64,000 bases of DNA, taken from Gammaproteobacteria bacterium (GTDB taxonomy: Bacteria > Pseudomonadota > Gammaproteobacteria > UBA6429 > Thiohalophilaceae). The notes under the pieces are model-generated. The model was not told the origin of the DNA. It made no database searches and worked only from the letters and a program-made list of their open reading frames with translations. Location of the stretch: positions 40,712-104,711 of the forward strand of contig WGLP01000005.1 in the NCBI GenBank assembly GCA_016125505.1. Direction: 5' to 3'. The position numbers and the translations under genes are program-made. This document shows positions 1 through 10,434 of the stretch, piece after piece; within the stretch, counting starts at the first letter, position 1, and each line of letters opens with the position of its first letter.

Positions 1-1047
1 CTGGAATCATTCAGCAAACAGATGAAGGATTTGTTCGGCAACCAGATCACCGGTATCAACAACCTTCAGCAACAGACCGTGGAAGCGCTGCAGGCGGCGG
101 TGCTCAAGCTGGAAGAGATGGCCACCAATGTTGATGCGGCCGGGCAGCGCGGGATGACCGCGATGGCCGACCAGCTTTCGGAATCAATGGCGGCAGCTGA
201 ATCCAGGCAGCGCATCATGAATGAAAAAATGGCCGAGTTTGTCGACCAGATTCGCGTGGCTGTTGCCAATTCCCAGAGTGAGACCCAGGACAGGCTCCAG
301 TCCACACTGAGCGAGCTGTCGGAACGCATGGGGGCGGTAATCGACGGCCTGAGTGCGCAGGTGAAACTGGCGGCGGATGCCAGCAGTCACCACCAGAACG
401 AACTGGTGACGCGCAGCCAGGAAGTGGTCGGCGAATTCGGCGGCCAGGTCGGTGCGGTGGTCGAGGGCGTGAACCGTGCTGTCGGCGAAATGCGGGCTGC
501 CGTCGAGGCAATGCGCAATACCACGGGGGATGCCATTTCCAAGATCAATAGTGGCGCCGATACGCTGTATCTTGCGGCGCGTGATTTTGCCAAGGCGGGC
601 GCGGGGGTAACCGGTACACTGGAGCAATCTGCACTGGTGAGCAAGCAGCTAAGCCAGGTTGCCGGCTCGATGGCAACGGCATCGATGGGGTTGAGCGGTA
701 TGCTGTCGGATTACTCGTCGGCACGCGATTCGATGATCGAGCTGGTTTCTTCACTGCAGATCGTGGTCGAACAGGCGCGTCGCGAAGCGTCAATGTCAGG
801 CGATGTCGTGGATCGCATTGAGGCGGCTACCGCAAAGCTGGTTGCGGCACAACAGCAGGCTGATGGCTATTTGTCCAGGGTGTCTGAGGTAATCGGCAGT
901 GCGCATGAATCGTTCAGCACCGGCATGACCAAGGCAGTAGGCGAGGCTAATCGTGAGTTCCACCAGGCTCTGTCCGATTCCGTCAAACTGTTGCGCGAGG
1001 GGATACAGGAGCTGGAAGAAACACTCGAGCCCGTATCCGGCCAGTGA
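1..1047 (+). CDS. zorA: ZorA-like protein, C-terminal part (cut by window edge)
   Basis: The frame is open from base 1, so the start codon and the membrane part lie outside the window. The visible ~348 residues are almost wholly helical, Ala/Gln/Glu/Ser-rich and coiled-coil-like, with no membrane segment and no catalytic motif. This fits the long cytoplasmic tail of ZorA, a MotA/ExbB-family inner-membrane proton-channel subunit of the Zorya antiphage system. The assignment depends mainly on the next two genes, a MotB-like ZorB and an EH-signature protein. The stop codon is 16 bp before zorB, so the genes are one transcription unit. Without the N-terminal half, another MotA/TolQ relative or a chemoreceptor-like tail cannot be excluded from this piece alone. 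Confidence 0.75.
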   Translation: MESFSKQMKDLFGNQITGINNLQQQTVEALQAAVLKLEEMATNVDAAGQRGMTAMADQLSESMAAAESRQRIMNEKMAEFVDQIRVAVANSQSETQDRLQSTLSELSERMGAVIDGLSAQVKLAADASSHHQNELVTRSQEVVGEFGGQVGAVVEGVNRAVGEMRAAVEAMRNTTGDAISKINSGADTLYLAARDFAKAGAGVTGTLEQSALVSKQLSQVAGSMATASMGLSGMLSDYSSARDSMIELVSSLQIVVEQARREASMSGDVVDRIEAATAKLVAAQQQADGYLSRVSEVIGSAHESFSTGMTKAVGEANREFHQALSDSVKLLREGIQELEETLEPVSGQ

Positions 1048-1063
1048 TGACTGACGGGCAATC

Positions 1064-1780
1064 ATGATAAACCGGCCAATCATACTCGGCAGAAAGAGCA
1101 AGGACGAGGGCGAAAAACCGTTCTGGATTTCGTTTGCCGACCTGATGTCGGCACTGATGGTGATGTTCCTGCTGGTAATGAGCGTTGCGCTGCTGGCAGT
1201 CACCAAGAACGTATCGGAAGCGGAACGGAACAAGGCGCAACGGGAGCAGGAAATCGACAAGCTGCTGGATCGGGTCGAGCAGGCTGCGCAGCAATATCCG
1301 GGCATTTCCATCGATCGCAACCGCAATGTCATCGACTTTGGTGAGCGAGCGCGCTTCGATACCGGCAGCTCGAAGCTGTCCAACGATCAGGCACAATATC
1401 TCAGCTCGTTCGTGCGGGAAGTGCTGGGTATTGCCCGTGACAATCTTGGCCAGAAATGGGTCAAGCAGATCGTGGTCGAGGGCTTTGCCGACCAGCGCGG
1501 TGATTATCTGCTGAACCTCAATCTCAGCCTGCAACGCAGCCAGCGGGTACTTTGCGTGTTGCTGGCACCGCAACCGGGACAGCAACAGATGCTCATGCCG
1601 GAGGAACTGGAACAGATACGCCGCTTGTTCCTGGTCGGCGGTTATTCATTCAATTCAGCAAAAAGTACGCTGGAAGAGAGCCGTCGCATCGAGTTGCGCC
1701 TCGAATTCTATGGACTCGACGAGCCACATCTGGTGACGGGCGAAATCCCGCCCGGCAATTTCGGCAGCTGCAGGATTTAA
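1064..1780 (+). CDS. zorB: ZorB, MotB/OmpA-like subunit of Zorya defence
   Basis: This 238-residue protein has a short cytoplasmic N-terminus, one membrane helix at about residues 21-46 and an OmpA-like peptidoglycan-binding domain at about 75-220. Asp26 sits at the start of the helix in FWISFADLMSALM. It corresponds to the proton-path aspartate of MotB and matches the numbering of the critical Asp of ZorB. The OmpA part shows FDTGSSKLS and VVEGFADQRGDY. In Zorya, ZorA5-ZorB2 forms a wall-anchored proton-driven motor thought to sense phage entry and signal through its tail. The gene lies 16 bp after zorA and 6 bp before the ZorC-like gene. A flagellar MotB is unlikely because of its size and neighbours. 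Confidence 0.85.
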   Translation: MINRPIILGRKSKDEGEKPFWISFADLMSALMVMFLLVMSVALLAVTKNVSEAERNKAQREQEIDKLLDRVEQAAQQYPGISIDRNRNVIDFGERARFDTGSSKLSNDQAQYLSSFVREVLGIARDNLGQKWVKQIVVEGFADQRGDYLLNLNLSLQRSQRVLCVLLAPQPGQQQMLMPEELEQIRRLFLVGGYSFNSAKSTLEESRRIELRLEFYGLDEPHLVTGEIPPGNFGSCRI

Positions 1781-1786
1781 GCTTCG

Positions 1787-3376
1787 ATGAGCGCCATCGA
1801 ACAGCTTGAAAAAAGCCTGCATCACATCGGCCAGGTCGCGCTGGCCAAATTGCGGCCAGGTGATGCATTGCAAATGCTGTACGAACGCACATTGCTGGAG
1901 AAGTGGATTGGTGCGGTCCTGGAACAGGAAGAGTTGACCGGCGACCGCGTGCTCGATGCGCTGGAGATGTTCTACAAGAGTCAGGGTTTTAAAAGCCTGC
2001 GCCAGGCACGCCTCGTTTGTTATGGCCTGACGCAGGTGTTTGGAACCCAGTCGCATCGCCTGATTGACGATATCGAGTATCTAACCCTGCTATTGAAATA
2101 TCTCGACCGCAACCAGAGCCGCATCCGTCCTTACCGCAAATGTTACCGCGGCCTGCTCAGCTGTTATTTTTCCTACGATCCGCAAGGTAGCGAGGCAACC
2201 GTCGAAGGGCGCCGCAACTGGGAGATATTGCGCGACTATTTATATGGACACAGGGATATGCTCCGGACCCCGGGGTACAACCCAGACTGGGTCGAGGCTT
2301 TGAGCGGGGAGCCTGCGCTGCTGTCGATGAGCCCGTTCTGGAAATACACGTTCGACAAGCTGCAGGGAGACTGGTCGTCACTCGACGAAATCCAGCAACG
2401 TCTGGAGATTGGCGAGGACTCATGGTTTATGCAGCGGCTGGTGCTGGAACAGGTCAAGGCTGTAACCACACTGGATGATGAAGGTTTCAGGGCGTACATC
2501 GATCACATCCTGCTTTTGCTGAGCAGTCATCAACTGTACGCCGGTACCGGCCTATCCATGCTGCTTGACCGTTATGCACAATGTGCTCGTAAGGATGAGA
2601 GTTCCAGCCTGATGGACTTTGCGGTAAATCTCTGGGGAAATCCCTGGCTTGTCGCCAATGCGCAATACTGGCGGTGTGGGAGTGCAGCCAGGGAGATGGT
2701 TGCCTCCTGGCTGAAGCGCCATCTGCTGAACCAGTTTTTCTCCCTGTTTTCGGATGGCGAAGCTACAGGACGGCGCCGACGGAACTTCTGGGAACTGTAT
2801 TGTGAAGACATGCAGGGAATGTATTTCGCACTGGGCAAGGATGCATTCGCCCCCGGCAAGATGGATCTGTACAAATTCCGTAACGATGCCAAGGGCTTGG
2901 TGGTGAAATTGTCGGACGGCGCACACGACCTGCATGCATTCATTATGCAGTTCGACCGGTATCATGTGGTGGAATTCAGCCGCAACAACAATGTGGCATA
3001 TTTCTATGACACCCGGCATGGTCCGCCACCATTCTATTTCAGCGAAGGCTGGATCAAGGTTGGTGCATTGAGCGTAGGCAATGCGCTCAAGGGCGGCAGC
3101 CCCAAGCCGATATCAAAATCATTGCAGCATAAGGACAGCAAGGCGCTGTTGTGGGAAGGCAGATTCGCACAGGAAATGGGGACTACCGAGAATTCGATTA
3201 AGACCTTCTGCCGAAAATACCAGTGCCGTTATAAAGACTTACGGGGGCAGGCGGATCGCCAGTGGATCATCCCGGCCAGCCATGCCAAATGCGGACAGGA
3301 GGCACATGCGGTGCTGATGGGCTGGGGATTTGTCTGGTCGCCGGAAAAGGGTGGTTATTTTCATGTTGCCGACTAA
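1787..3376 (+). CDS. zorC: ZorC-like EH-signature domain protein
   Basis: A 529-residue soluble protein with no signal peptide or membrane segment. It resembles the EH-signature family, named for a conserved Glu and His, which is typically encoded after MotA-like and OmpA-like genes and is ZorC in type I Zorya. Candidate signature regions are FWELYCEDMQ near residue 330 and the HDLHAF to YHVVEF stretch near 380-400. ZorC is proposed to bind DNA and to act with the ZorD helicase-nuclease when the ZorAB motor is triggered. It begins 6 bp after zorB. No ZorD (SNF2-type helicase) follows: the next gene is a cyclase 60 bp on. The family call comes from context plus these motifs, and no search was run. 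Confidence 0.7.
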   Translation: MSAIEQLEKSLHHIGQVALAKLRPGDALQMLYERTLLEKWIGAVLEQEELTGDRVLDALEMFYKSQGFKSLRQARLVCYGLTQVFGTQSHRLIDDIEYLTLLLKYLDRNQSRIRPYRKCYRGLLSCYFSYDPQGSEATVEGRRNWEILRDYLYGHRDMLRTPGYNPDWVEALSGEPALLSMSPFWKYTFDKLQGDWSSLDEIQQRLEIGEDSWFMQRLVLEQVKAVTTLDDEGFRAYIDHILLLLSSHQLYAGTGLSMLLDRYAQCARKDESSSLMDFAVNLWGNPWLVANAQYWRCGSAAREMVASWLKRHLLNQFFSLFSDGEATGRRRRNFWELYCEDMQGMYFALGKDAFAPGKMDLYKFRNDAKGLVVKLSDGAHDLHAFIMQFDRYHVVEFSRNNNVAYFYDTRHGPPPFYFSEGWIKVGALSVGNALKGGSPKPISKSLQHKDSKALLWEGRFAQEMGTTENSIKTFCRKYQCRYKDLRGQADRQWIIPASHAKCGQEAHAVLMGWGFVWSPEKGGYFHVAD

Positions 3377-3436
3377 TGACTGTTGCAGTAACTTTACATT
3401 AATAAACAACAACTTGATATTTATTATTAAATTGCA

Positions 3437-4351
3437 ATGACTGTATCTCCTGCGTCCAATGCTGAGTGCGAAATGGCTGTGTTGTTTGCCGACGTTAGCG
3501 GCAGCACACGTCTTTATGAGTATCTTGGCGATACCCTGGCTTTCGCTACCATCAATAACTGCCTCACCATATTGCGGCGGCTGACAGAAGCTCATCAAGG
3601 CCGGGTGGTAAAGACCATTGGCGATGAAATCATGGCCGTTTTCCCGGATGCCGGATTGGCAGTACAAACAGCTTGCGAGATGCAGCTGGAAATGAAAGCG
3701 CAACCGCCGGTTGGCAATGCGCAGGTCGCCATCCGGATTGGATTCCACTATGGCTCGGTGATTGAAAGTGGCCAAGGGGATGGGGATGTGTTCGGCGATA
3801 CCGTCAATATTGCCGCACGTATGGCAAGTATTGCCAACGGCGGACAAATCATTACCTCTGAAACTACGGTCAAGCAGCTTCCGCCAATCATGCGCAGCAG
3901 TATACGTGCGCTGGATGCCCTCACGGTGAAAGGCAAGGCGGAGGATATTCAGGTTTTCGAAGTAATTTGGCAGGAAAGCTCGGAAATGACCATGATGGTG
4001 AGCCGTACACTCACGCCGTCATTGGCTGAGCCAGTGGTCAGGCTTATCCATGCCGGTCAGGAATTCATCGTGAATGCCCAGCGTCTTTCGCTTACTTTGG
4101 GCAGAGGCGAACAGGCCGATATCATATTTCAGGATCGCCGGGCTTCGCGCATGCATGGCAGGATCGAGCGCCGCCGCGACAAATTTGTGTTTGTCGATCA
4201 GAGCGCAAACGGCAGTTATCTGACTTTCAGTGGCGAAGATGAAATTGAACTACGGCGCGAGGAAGTCGTATTGCGCGGTAACGGGAGTATCAGCCTGGGA
4301 CACCCGTACCGTAAGGATCCAAGTGAGACCGTCGAATTCTTCTGTGAGTAG
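3437..4351 (+). CDS. Class III adenylate cyclase with C-terminal FHA domain
   Basis: The N-terminal ~175 residues are a class III nucleotide cyclase domain. Metal-binding Asp residues are D19 in LFADVSGS and D63 in TIGDEIMAVF. Lys59 and Asp117 are consistent with adenine specificity, and N124 and R128 in VNIAARM are the transition-state residues. The C-terminal ~100 residues are a forkhead-associated domain with LGRGEQADI, ASRMHGRI and SANGSY, which binds phosphothreonine peptides. The likely reaction is ATP to cAMP, gated by a phosphoprotein partner. No membrane segment is seen. It follows zorC on the same strand after 60 bp of AT-rich DNA, so cotranscription with the Zorya genes is possible but not shown. 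Target and regulator are unknown. Confidence 0.85.
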   Translation: MTVSPASNAECEMAVLFADVSGSTRLYEYLGDTLAFATINNCLTILRRLTEAHQGRVVKTIGDEIMAVFPDAGLAVQTACEMQLEMKAQPPVGNAQVAIRIGFHYGSVIESGQGDGDVFGDTVNIAARMASIANGGQIITSETTVKQLPPIMRSSIRALDALTVKGKAEDIQVFEVIWQESSEMTMMVSRTLTPSLAEPVVRLIHAGQEFIVNAQRLSLTLGRGEQADIIFQDRRASRMHGRIERRRDKFVFVDQSANGSYLTFSGEDEIELRREEVVLRGNGSISLGHPYRKDPSETVEFFCE

Positions 4352-4433
4352 TATCAGCCGGTTTAAGGGCGCCGCCATTATTTGACATAATATACATTAT
4401 GCGAACAAAAGGTATATCCAGGCCGACTCATTT

Positions 4434-4751
4434 TCAAGATATGGAAATGGCGTTGGTGGCCAATATCCGCCCGGTGACCGCATCGATCATGACCTTGCTT
4501 ACACTGTCTCCTCGATTGATTTCAACAAGGTATGCAGGCCGCATTGTTGTTGGCGAACGGCTAATGTTGCTGAATTGACTATCAGGCGGAATGCCATGCA
4601 CTGGCACTTGGCCGGCCTGAGCATAAGTCAAAGTAATCTTGCTCCTCGAAATGTTGTCCCCCTCGTTTTCACGTTGCTCATTTGACAATCCAAGCGTGGC
4701 AGTCAAGGCAATAATGCCGGCAGCGGCCGGTAACAACTTTAATTTGCTCAT
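4434..4751 (-). CDS. Small exported PepSY-like protein
   Basis: A 105-residue protein with an N-terminal Sec-type signal (MSKLKLLPAAAGIIALTATL). Its mature part ends in a PepSY-like strand-helix pattern, AYLVEINRGDSVSKVMID followed by TGRILAT. PepSY domains are found in periplasmic or membrane proteins and often modulate proteases or redox partners; no specific role can be assigned. It lies 124 bp downstream of the sucrose synthase stop on the same strand and converges with the cyclase gene. The family call rests on the short C-terminal motif only. Confidence 0.6.
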   Translation of the reverse strand: MSKLKLLPAAAGIIALTATLGLSNEQRENEGDNISRSKITLTYAQAGQVPVHGIPPDSQFSNISRSPTTMRPAYLVEINRGDSVSKVMIDAVTGRILATNAISIS

Positions 4752-4875
4752 ATATAACAGTTCCTCAAGATTAGTACGGCGCCATTCACCAAGGATTCGC
4801 CAAGTCTAAAGTAAAAACTCTGGATAAAAAATCAACCATTTGTTACTAATTGATATTCTAAAATTCGCCCGCTGC

Positions 4876-7263
4876 CTATCGGTTCATCTTTTCCGCCAAA
4901 GGACGGAATTGCAAATGGTAGAACATGTCCAGATAGCGAGCAGTTTCCTCGCGTTCCAGGTTGCTGACGAATTTCCAGAATCCGTAAATTCTGGACAAGG
5001 CCATCATTCGCTCCGCATATAACTTCCATGTGTATCGTGTGCTGACCCGCTCAAGCGCCCCCTCCGACAAACGCTCCCATACGACAGGATCGGATATACA
5101 TCGTTCCAGAAAGTCAGACATTAATTCTGCTGCAGCTTTCCCATTATTGGGATCAATATGAAAGCCGGAGAGATTGTGCTTAACGATCTCTTGCGGACCA
5201 CCATGGCAAGTAACGAAAGAAGGCAGGCCGCAAGCCATGGCTTCGATAATGGTCAACCCGAATGCCTCAAACAATGCAGGCTGCACGAAAATCCCGCGAC
5301 TATCGGCGACGGTACGGTAGAGTTCACCGGCCAGATTCTTGTGCAGGCGCATACCTAACCAGCGCACCTGCCCTTCCAGGCCATGTTTGTCGATTAGCTC
5401 ATGCATGCGCTGGATCTGCTCGCACTCTTCATGGTCTGATGAATATGCCGGATCGATATGGCCGCCCACTAATAGCAGATTTGCGCAATTACGCAGCCTT
5501 TCCGAGTTTGCATACCATTCTACCAGTCCCGTCATATTTTTGATGCGATCAAGACGGGCCATGCTGAAAATCAGGGGCTTATTGCGCTCCACCAATGCTC
5601 CCCGAAATTGCATTCCCGGCTCTGCACCGTAAATCAGATTCTCGATTTCAGGGTGCAATACGGAGAGGCGTCGATTGGTGTCGCTATAGGGAAAATAAAT
5701 ATTCTCATCGGCGCCGGGCGAGACAATATTGAATTTCGGGTCAAACAAGTCAATACCATTTACCACACGATACAGACCGGGCATGGTAAATGCGCGATAG
5801 CTGCCATACTGCCCAACTGTTTCCTCAGTTCCCGCTATTTCCTGATAGGTGCTGGTAATAATAAAATCAGCGGTATTCATCGCAATCAGATCGGCAGTGT
5901 ACTGACAGGCAAAATGGTATTGCTCATCATTTTCCCGCCAATAGAGATCTGAGTGCAGGTACTTGGTTTTCTCCAGTGCATGGGCAATGTTGCACTGCGT
6001 CACCCCCAGGCGTTTGCTGAGCAGCGATGCCACCAGGTTACCGTCGGAATAATTGCCAATGACGAAGTCAGGGCGTCCATCCAGTTCTGCCAACGCTTCC
6101 CGTTCCACATCAAGGGCAAAGTCTTCAAGGTAGGGCCATATTTCAAAACGGGAAATCCAGTGGCGCACGAATTCGCCATTCTTGCGCCGGAATGGCACTC
6201 TCAGTATCCAGGTGTTTTCGCAACCGCTGACCTTTTCCAGGCGCTGATTGCAGGAAGTCTCCCCTGCATCTGGAATCAGCCGGCTGACGATTAGCACTTT
6301 GGGCTCGACCAACACCCCCTGGCGCGCCAGGCTGTCGCGCATTTCTCGCTCCAGTGCGCGAACCTGATCAAGAATGTAAACCACCTGCCCGCCTGTATCC
6401 GGCAAGCCCAGTACTTTATCCTGGCCGAAATATCCATGCGGAGAAACGATTAGCAGGCGTGAAACCATGGGGATACGCGACAGGAATGTTTCAATATCCG
6501 TAGGCGATGGTGCCTCCAGAATATCCAGCAGCAGGTTCATGGTCTGGATTACACGCCCGGCCTTGTCGCCCCAGCCGGGGTAAAACCCGAGCTTGCCGAG
6601 GCTTTCCGAAAATGTTGCCCAAGGCGCGTTTTCATCCAGCTTTCCCACATCATGAATGGCATGCCGCAGGGCATTGCGCAATATGGCCACTTCGCTGAAC
6701 TGATCGCTGATCATCAATTGCTGCCCGTCTATGGCGTGGACACACAGGAACTCCAATAACTTGCTCTCCCCCTCCTGAGAGCGGGTGAACATACCGCTTG
6801 CCAGTTGGCGGTTGAGAAATAACATACCCTGGCCAATGGAGCGCCATTCCTTCAGCTTGGGGAAGTTGCGCCCGAATGGCGTGAAATCGATCTCCAGTAC
6901 CTTTGCCGGTTCCTGCGCATTATCGATCCGTTCTTCCTTGAAACGCAGAAATTCAGAGGTGCTGACTTGCTCAGGCACCAGTGACTCAACGTTGATTCGC
7001 AGGTAAATCCATTGTGCAGTTTCCGGACGTAGCGCAAAGTAGGCCCAGGGGGAATGGAAAATACCCTCTTGCATGCGCATCACAAAATAGCCTAACGGCG
7101 AATCAGCCAGTTCGCTCCGTTCGGTTTCCAGGCAAAGTGCAGCAAATTCTTCACGCAAGTCAGTCTGCAGCAGGAGTGGGCGCTTCGCAGCAAAAAAACG
7201 GTGTAGCAAGGCATATGCTATATCCCGATTTTCTTGTGTGTAGTGAAATAACTCTTCAATCAT
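4876..7263 (-). CDS. Sucrose synthase
   Basis: A 795-residue GT-B glycosyltransferase, the usual length of bacterial sucrose synthase. It catalyses the reversible reaction sucrose + NDP to fructose + NDP-glucose in the cytosol. The N-terminal ~250 residues are the regulatory region. The catalytic domain starts near [16 protein letters not shown] and has the retaining-GT4 E-x7-E signature in [15 protein letters not shown] around residues 665-685. The start codon overlaps the stop of the sucrose-phosphate synthase gene by 4 bp (ATGA), so translation is coupled. With the fructokinase gene upstream, the cell can both make and cleave sucrose. Sucrose here is probably a compatible solute or a carbon buffer linked to glycogen; that role is inferred. 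Confidence 0.95.
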   Translation of the reverse strand: MIEELFHYTQENRDIAYALLHRFFAAKRPLLLQTDLREEFAALCLETERSELADSPLGYFVMRMQEGIFHSPWAYFALRPETAQWIYLRINVESLVPEQVSTSEFLRFKEERIDNAQEPAKVLEIDFTPFGRNFPKLKEWRSIGQGMLFLNRQLASGMFTRSQEGESKLLEFLCVHAIDGQQLMISDQFSEVAILRNALRHAIHDVGKLDENAPWATFSESLGKLGFYPGWGDKAGRVIQTMNLLLDILEAPSPTDIETFLSRIPMVSRLLIVSPHGYFGQDKVLGLPDTGGQVVYILDQVRALEREMRDSLARQGVLVEPKVLIVSRLIPDAGETSCNQRLEKVSGCENTWILRVPFRRKNGEFVRHWISRFEIWPYLEDFALDVEREALAELDGRPDFVIGNYSDGNLVASLLSKRLGVTQCNIAHALEKTKYLHSDLYWRENDEQYHFACQYTADLIAMNTADFIITSTYQEIAGTEETVGQYGSYRAFTMPGLYRVVNGIDLFDPKFNIVSPGADENIYFPYSDTNRRLSVLHPEIENLIYGAEPGMQFRGALVERNKPLIFSMARLDRIKNMTGLVEWYANSERLRNCANLLLVGGHIDPAYSSDHEECEQIQRMHELIDKHGLEGQVRWLGMRLHKNLAGELYRTVADSRGIFVQPALFEAFGLTIIEAMACGLPSFVTCHGGPQEIVKHNLSGFHIDPNNGKAAAELMSDFLERCISDPVVWERLSEGALERVSTRYTWKLYAERMMALSRIYGFWKFVSNLEREETARYLDMFYHLQFRPLAEKMNR

Positions 7264-9467
7264 GAAATGGTTTCGGACCGTTCTTCTGGTTGCGTGTCGA
7301 ACTCATCAAAGCCGTAATGGCGGATACCCTCAAGAATTCCTCTGGCATAGGTTTCATTTGCAAAATATATCTGATCAAAGCCGCGTAGCGTTTCCAGCTC
7401 CGGGCTATGGTTACCCACTACCACGCCAAGCGTGTCGCCGCGCAACATTTCTTCGTCGTTGCCGGAGTCGCCAGCCACCAGGAAACTTTTCAGTGGCAAT
7501 CCCCACTTGTACGCCAAGTAGCGAATTGCATGGCCTTTTGAAGCGCGTATGGGCAATATATCGAGAAATGCTTCATGCGAATAAACCAGTCTGGCATGCA
7601 GATTACGTTCCCGCAGATGACGGTGGATTTGCGCAAGCGACGGCATCAGGTTGTGATCCACGTTATAGCTCAACTTGAATTCACGCTGGTTTTCCGCTGT
7701 CTGCATTTCAAGCCCGGGAATACTGGTCAGAGCATCGAGCAGTGCCTCGCGGCGCCATTTGTAGCGAATGTGGTTAGCCCATCCGGTATCCGGCAGCAGG
7801 CCTGGGCCATAATTGATCTCGGTGCCGACCGACGTCACGAGTATATTCGGCAGAGGGACCCGCCAGTTTTTCAGTATCTTGACGGCACTGTCCAGAGGCC
7901 GCCCGGTGGCAATTCCAAAAGCAACGGTATCTGCATGGTCACGCAGCCAGCCTACGACATCACCCAGGCCATCTTTCTGGCCAATCAGGGTATTGTCGAT
8001 ATCGCTAATCAACACTCTCTGGGCGTGCAGCGGCAATGCAGGCATATCATGTCGATGCGCAAACACAAATTCACGGCGCAAGCGTTTACGGTCGCGGCGC
8101 AGCAAATGACGCAGCACATTCATGTACTTGTCTACATGCGCATCCCAGCTATAGTGCCGCTTTACCCCGGCTATCCCCTGCTTCGACCACTTGCGCCACT
8201 GCTGCATGTCCAATAATGCTTTGTTCAGGCCCTCGGCAATTGCAGCCGGATCCAGTGTGTTCACCAGCAACCCGTTATGGCAATTTCCTACAATGTCTTT
8301 CGGGCCACCATCGTCCGGTGCTACAAATGGCAGGCCGCTGGCGGCCGCCTCGATCAGGGTCAGCCCAAACGGCTCGGTTAACGCCGGATTGACGAATATG
8401 CCGCGGCGCCGCGCCGCGAGGCGATAGAGTTCCGGTATATCTTCCTGGCAATGATGCTTGGGAAAAGCCACCTTCCCCCACAGATCGTAACGATCAATGT
8501 CGAGCAGCAGTTCATTAAGTACGCTTTGCTGGGCTTCATCAAGGTCGCGTATGTCATCGCGGTTACCTGCGACAACCACCAGGTTTGCCATCTCCTGAAC
8601 ACGCACATCACCGCCATAAGCCGTAATCAGTCCTTTCAGGTTCTTGCGACTTTCCGGCCGGCAGATCGTAAGGATCATGGGTTTTTCCGGTTGCGACAGG
8701 AAGCGGTCAACTTCCCGCTGAATAGTTGATCCGGTTTTTTTACGCTCGGGAGGCGAAAAACGCGAGGTGTCAATTCCCGGAGGGATGACAGCACAACGTC
8801 GAGGATCGTTATTCTGGTACATGCCATATTGCTCATCGATTTCCTGGCGCGTGCTGGTCACGATCAGCGAAGCGTGCTTCAGGACCTGCTCTTCGACTTC
8901 AATCCTGCGCGCCAGATTAAACTGCCTTTCGATGGCTACATCTTTGCGGCCACTGGCCAGCAGGCGTTCTCTCTTGGGCCTTCCCAGCGAGTGCCCGGTA
9001 TGAATCAGGGGAATCCCCAGCAGCAAGGAAAGCTGCCTACCCACATAACCGGCATCCGCATAATGAGTATGAATCAGGTCGGGAAGGCGGTTTTGCTTGC
9101 GCAACAGATGCAGGCACTGATCCACCATCTGGTCGAGATGGGGCCATAACGTTTCCTTGCGCAAATAACGTTTTGGGCCACATGGCAAGCGGAGGAGCCG
9201 CGCACCATCGCCCAGCGGTTCCTCAGGTCTGGCGTAATCAGGGGATATTGCCGGGTCTTCAACCAGGCGGGTCAGCAAGTCCACCCGCCCAACATTCTGG
9301 TGTCGCGCAAGTGCTCTTGCGAGTTCAACTACATAAATTGTCTGGCCGCCGGTATCAGCGTCACGTCCCAGTTCCAGGTTGTTACCCCGGATCAGGCCGT
9401 GCATGCTGATCATCAGGATGTACAGAGGGTTTGCGCTTTGGGCCTGAGTGGTTGGCATTTTTTCCAT
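7260..9467 (-). CDS. Sucrose-phosphate synthase with fused sucrose-phosphatase domain
   Basis: A two-domain protein of 735 residues. Residues ~10-460 are a GT4-type glucosyltransferase ([20 protein letters not shown] at the N-lobe and [17 protein letters not shown] in the C-lobe) that makes sucrose-6-phosphate from NDP-glucose and fructose-6-phosphate. Residues ~480-725 are a HAD phosphatase of the SPP type, with motif I DIDNTLIG and motif [13 protein letters not shown], so the phosphatase is likely active and releases sucrose. The upstream fructokinase gene overlaps its 5' end by 55 bp and sucrose synthase overlaps its 3' end by 4 bp. A second Met three codons in (9458) is an alternative start. 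Confidence 0.95.
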   Translation of the reverse strand: MEKMPTTQAQSANPLYILMISMHGLIRGNNLELGRDADTGGQTIYVVELARALARHQNVGRVDLLTRLVEDPAISPDYARPEEPLGDGARLLRLPCGPKRYLRKETLWPHLDQMVDQCLHLLRKQNRLPDLIHTHYADAGYVGRQLSLLLGIPLIHTGHSLGRPKRERLLASGRKDVAIERQFNLARRIEVEEQVLKHASLIVTSTRQEIDEQYGMYQNNDPRRCAVIPPGIDTSRFSPPERKKTGSTIQREVDRFLSQPEKPMILTICRPESRKNLKGLITAYGGDVRVQEMANLVVVAGNRDDIRDLDEAQQSVLNELLLDIDRYDLWGKVAFPKHHCQEDIPELYRLAARRRGIFVNPALTEPFGLTLIEAAASGLPFVAPDDGGPKDIVGNCHNGLLVNTLDPAAIAEGLNKALLDMQQWRKWSKQGIAGVKRHYSWDAHVDKYMNVLRHLLRRDRKRLRREFVFAHRHDMPALPLHAQRVLISDIDNTLIGQKDGLGDVVGWLRDHADTVAFGIATGRPLDSAVKILKNWRVPLPNILVTSVGTEINYGPGLLPDTGWANHIRYKWRREALLDALTSIPGLEMQTAENQREFKLSYNVDHNLMPSLAQIHRHLRERNLHARLVYSHEAFLDILPIRASKGHAIRYLAYKWGLPLKSFLVAGDSGNDEEMLRGDTLGVVVGNHSPELETLRGFDQIYFANETYARGILEGIRHYGFDEFDTQPEERSETIS

Positions 9468-10363
9468 TCTTCCAGAAAAGGTAGGTAAAAATCCTGACTG
9501 GCCGGTATGGCGCCACGTATTCCACAGATAGCGGCTGCAAATGAATTGGCTCGGGATAAGGTCGACGCCATTGACCAGTCACTCAACATGCCGAGTATGA
9601 GTACTGCCGTGAAACCATCCCCTGCGCCAACGCTATCCACCACGGGTGTTTCCATTTTCTCGCCTGCTGCATGAATTACCTTGCTATCTCTGGCCAGTTG
9701 CCAGGCGCCTTTTTCACCGCGGGTGACCAGTATGCTCTCCAGATTGAATTGACGGAGCAGCATAGCGGCTTGTTCTTCAAGAGTTTTCCCCGTCAGCCTC
9801 AGCAATGAGGCAAGCAGCAAAAGCTCATCTTCATTCAGCTTGACGATGTCGGCTCGTTGCAGCGACCGTTCTACTGTAGGCAGGTCGTACCACGGCTTGC
9901 GTAAATTGATATCCAACAGGCGGGGCGCCTTGCTGCTTCGCAATAAGGCCGTCAGTGCGCGGCGTGAAATTACACCGCGTTGTGCCAAGGTACCGAAATA
10001 GATCAATTGCGGACGTACAGCAAGCGCGATCATATGCGCAAGTCCGGCATGGATATAGTCGTAAGCGCGGTCGGGCAGTATCTCGAACTGATGTTCATGC
10101 CCCTTGATATGGACAGTGACTTCACCGCTCGGATGTGCAAGATCGCTCTGCACACCACGCGCATCCATCCCGAATTTGTCCATTGTTGCCAGCAGCTCAT
10201 CGCGGATTTCATCCGTTCCTGTCCGCGTAATCAGAAGTGGATGCAAACCGAACGCACGCAAGTGGCGCGCAACATTGAAAGGTGCCCCGCCCAACACTTT
10301 CCGGTCCGGAAACACATCTACCAGAACCTCTCCAAACAATGCGACAACCTTTTGTTTTGGCAT
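9413..10363 (-). CDS. Fructokinase, PfkB family
   Basis: A ribokinase-fold sugar kinase of ~316 residues. Signatures are the N-terminal GGAPFNVARHLRAFG and the C-terminal DSVGAGDGFTAVL, which contains the catalytic Asp and the anion hole. It probably phosphorylates the fructose released by sucrose synthase to fructose-6-phosphate, which feeds back to sucrose-phosphate synthase; the substrate is inferred from this operon. The ATG at 10363 (MPKQKVVALFGE) gives a normal family N-terminus; an upstream in-frame start at 10387 would add eight residues. This is the first gene of the sucrose operon, and its 3' end overlaps the next gene by 55 bp. Confidence 0.9.
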   Translation of the reverse strand: MPKQKVVALFGEVLVDVFPDRKVLGGAPFNVARHLRAFGLHPLLITRTGTDEIRDELLATMDKFGMDARGVQSDLAHPSGEVTVHIKGHEHQFEILPDRAYDYIHAGLAHMIALAVRPQLIYFGTLAQRGVISRRALTALLRSSKAPRLLDINLRKPWYDLPTVERSLQRADIVKLNEDELLLLASLLRLTGKTLEEQAAMLLRQFNLESILVTRGEKGAWQLARDSKVIHAAGEKMETPVVDSVGAGDGFTAVLILGMLSDWSMASTLSRANSFAAAICGIRGAIPASQDFYLPFLEEWKKCQPLRPKAQTLCTS

Positions 10364-10434
10364 TATGTTCGCTAGCTCATGCAACACTGTTCCTGACTTC
10401 TCTCAACGCATGAAAATGCTTGTATCAAATAAAT

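Noticed and set aside
1..1047. Reading the first gene as a methyl-accepting chemotaxis protein because of its coiled-coil
   Set aside because: It lacks the highly conserved signalling hairpin, and the following ZorB and EH-signature genes fit ZorA.
4380..4400. TTGACA followed by an inverted repeat (cataat/attatg) between the cyclase and PepSY genes
   Set aside because: No -10 box lies at the right distance and no plus-strand gene follows; the genes there converge.
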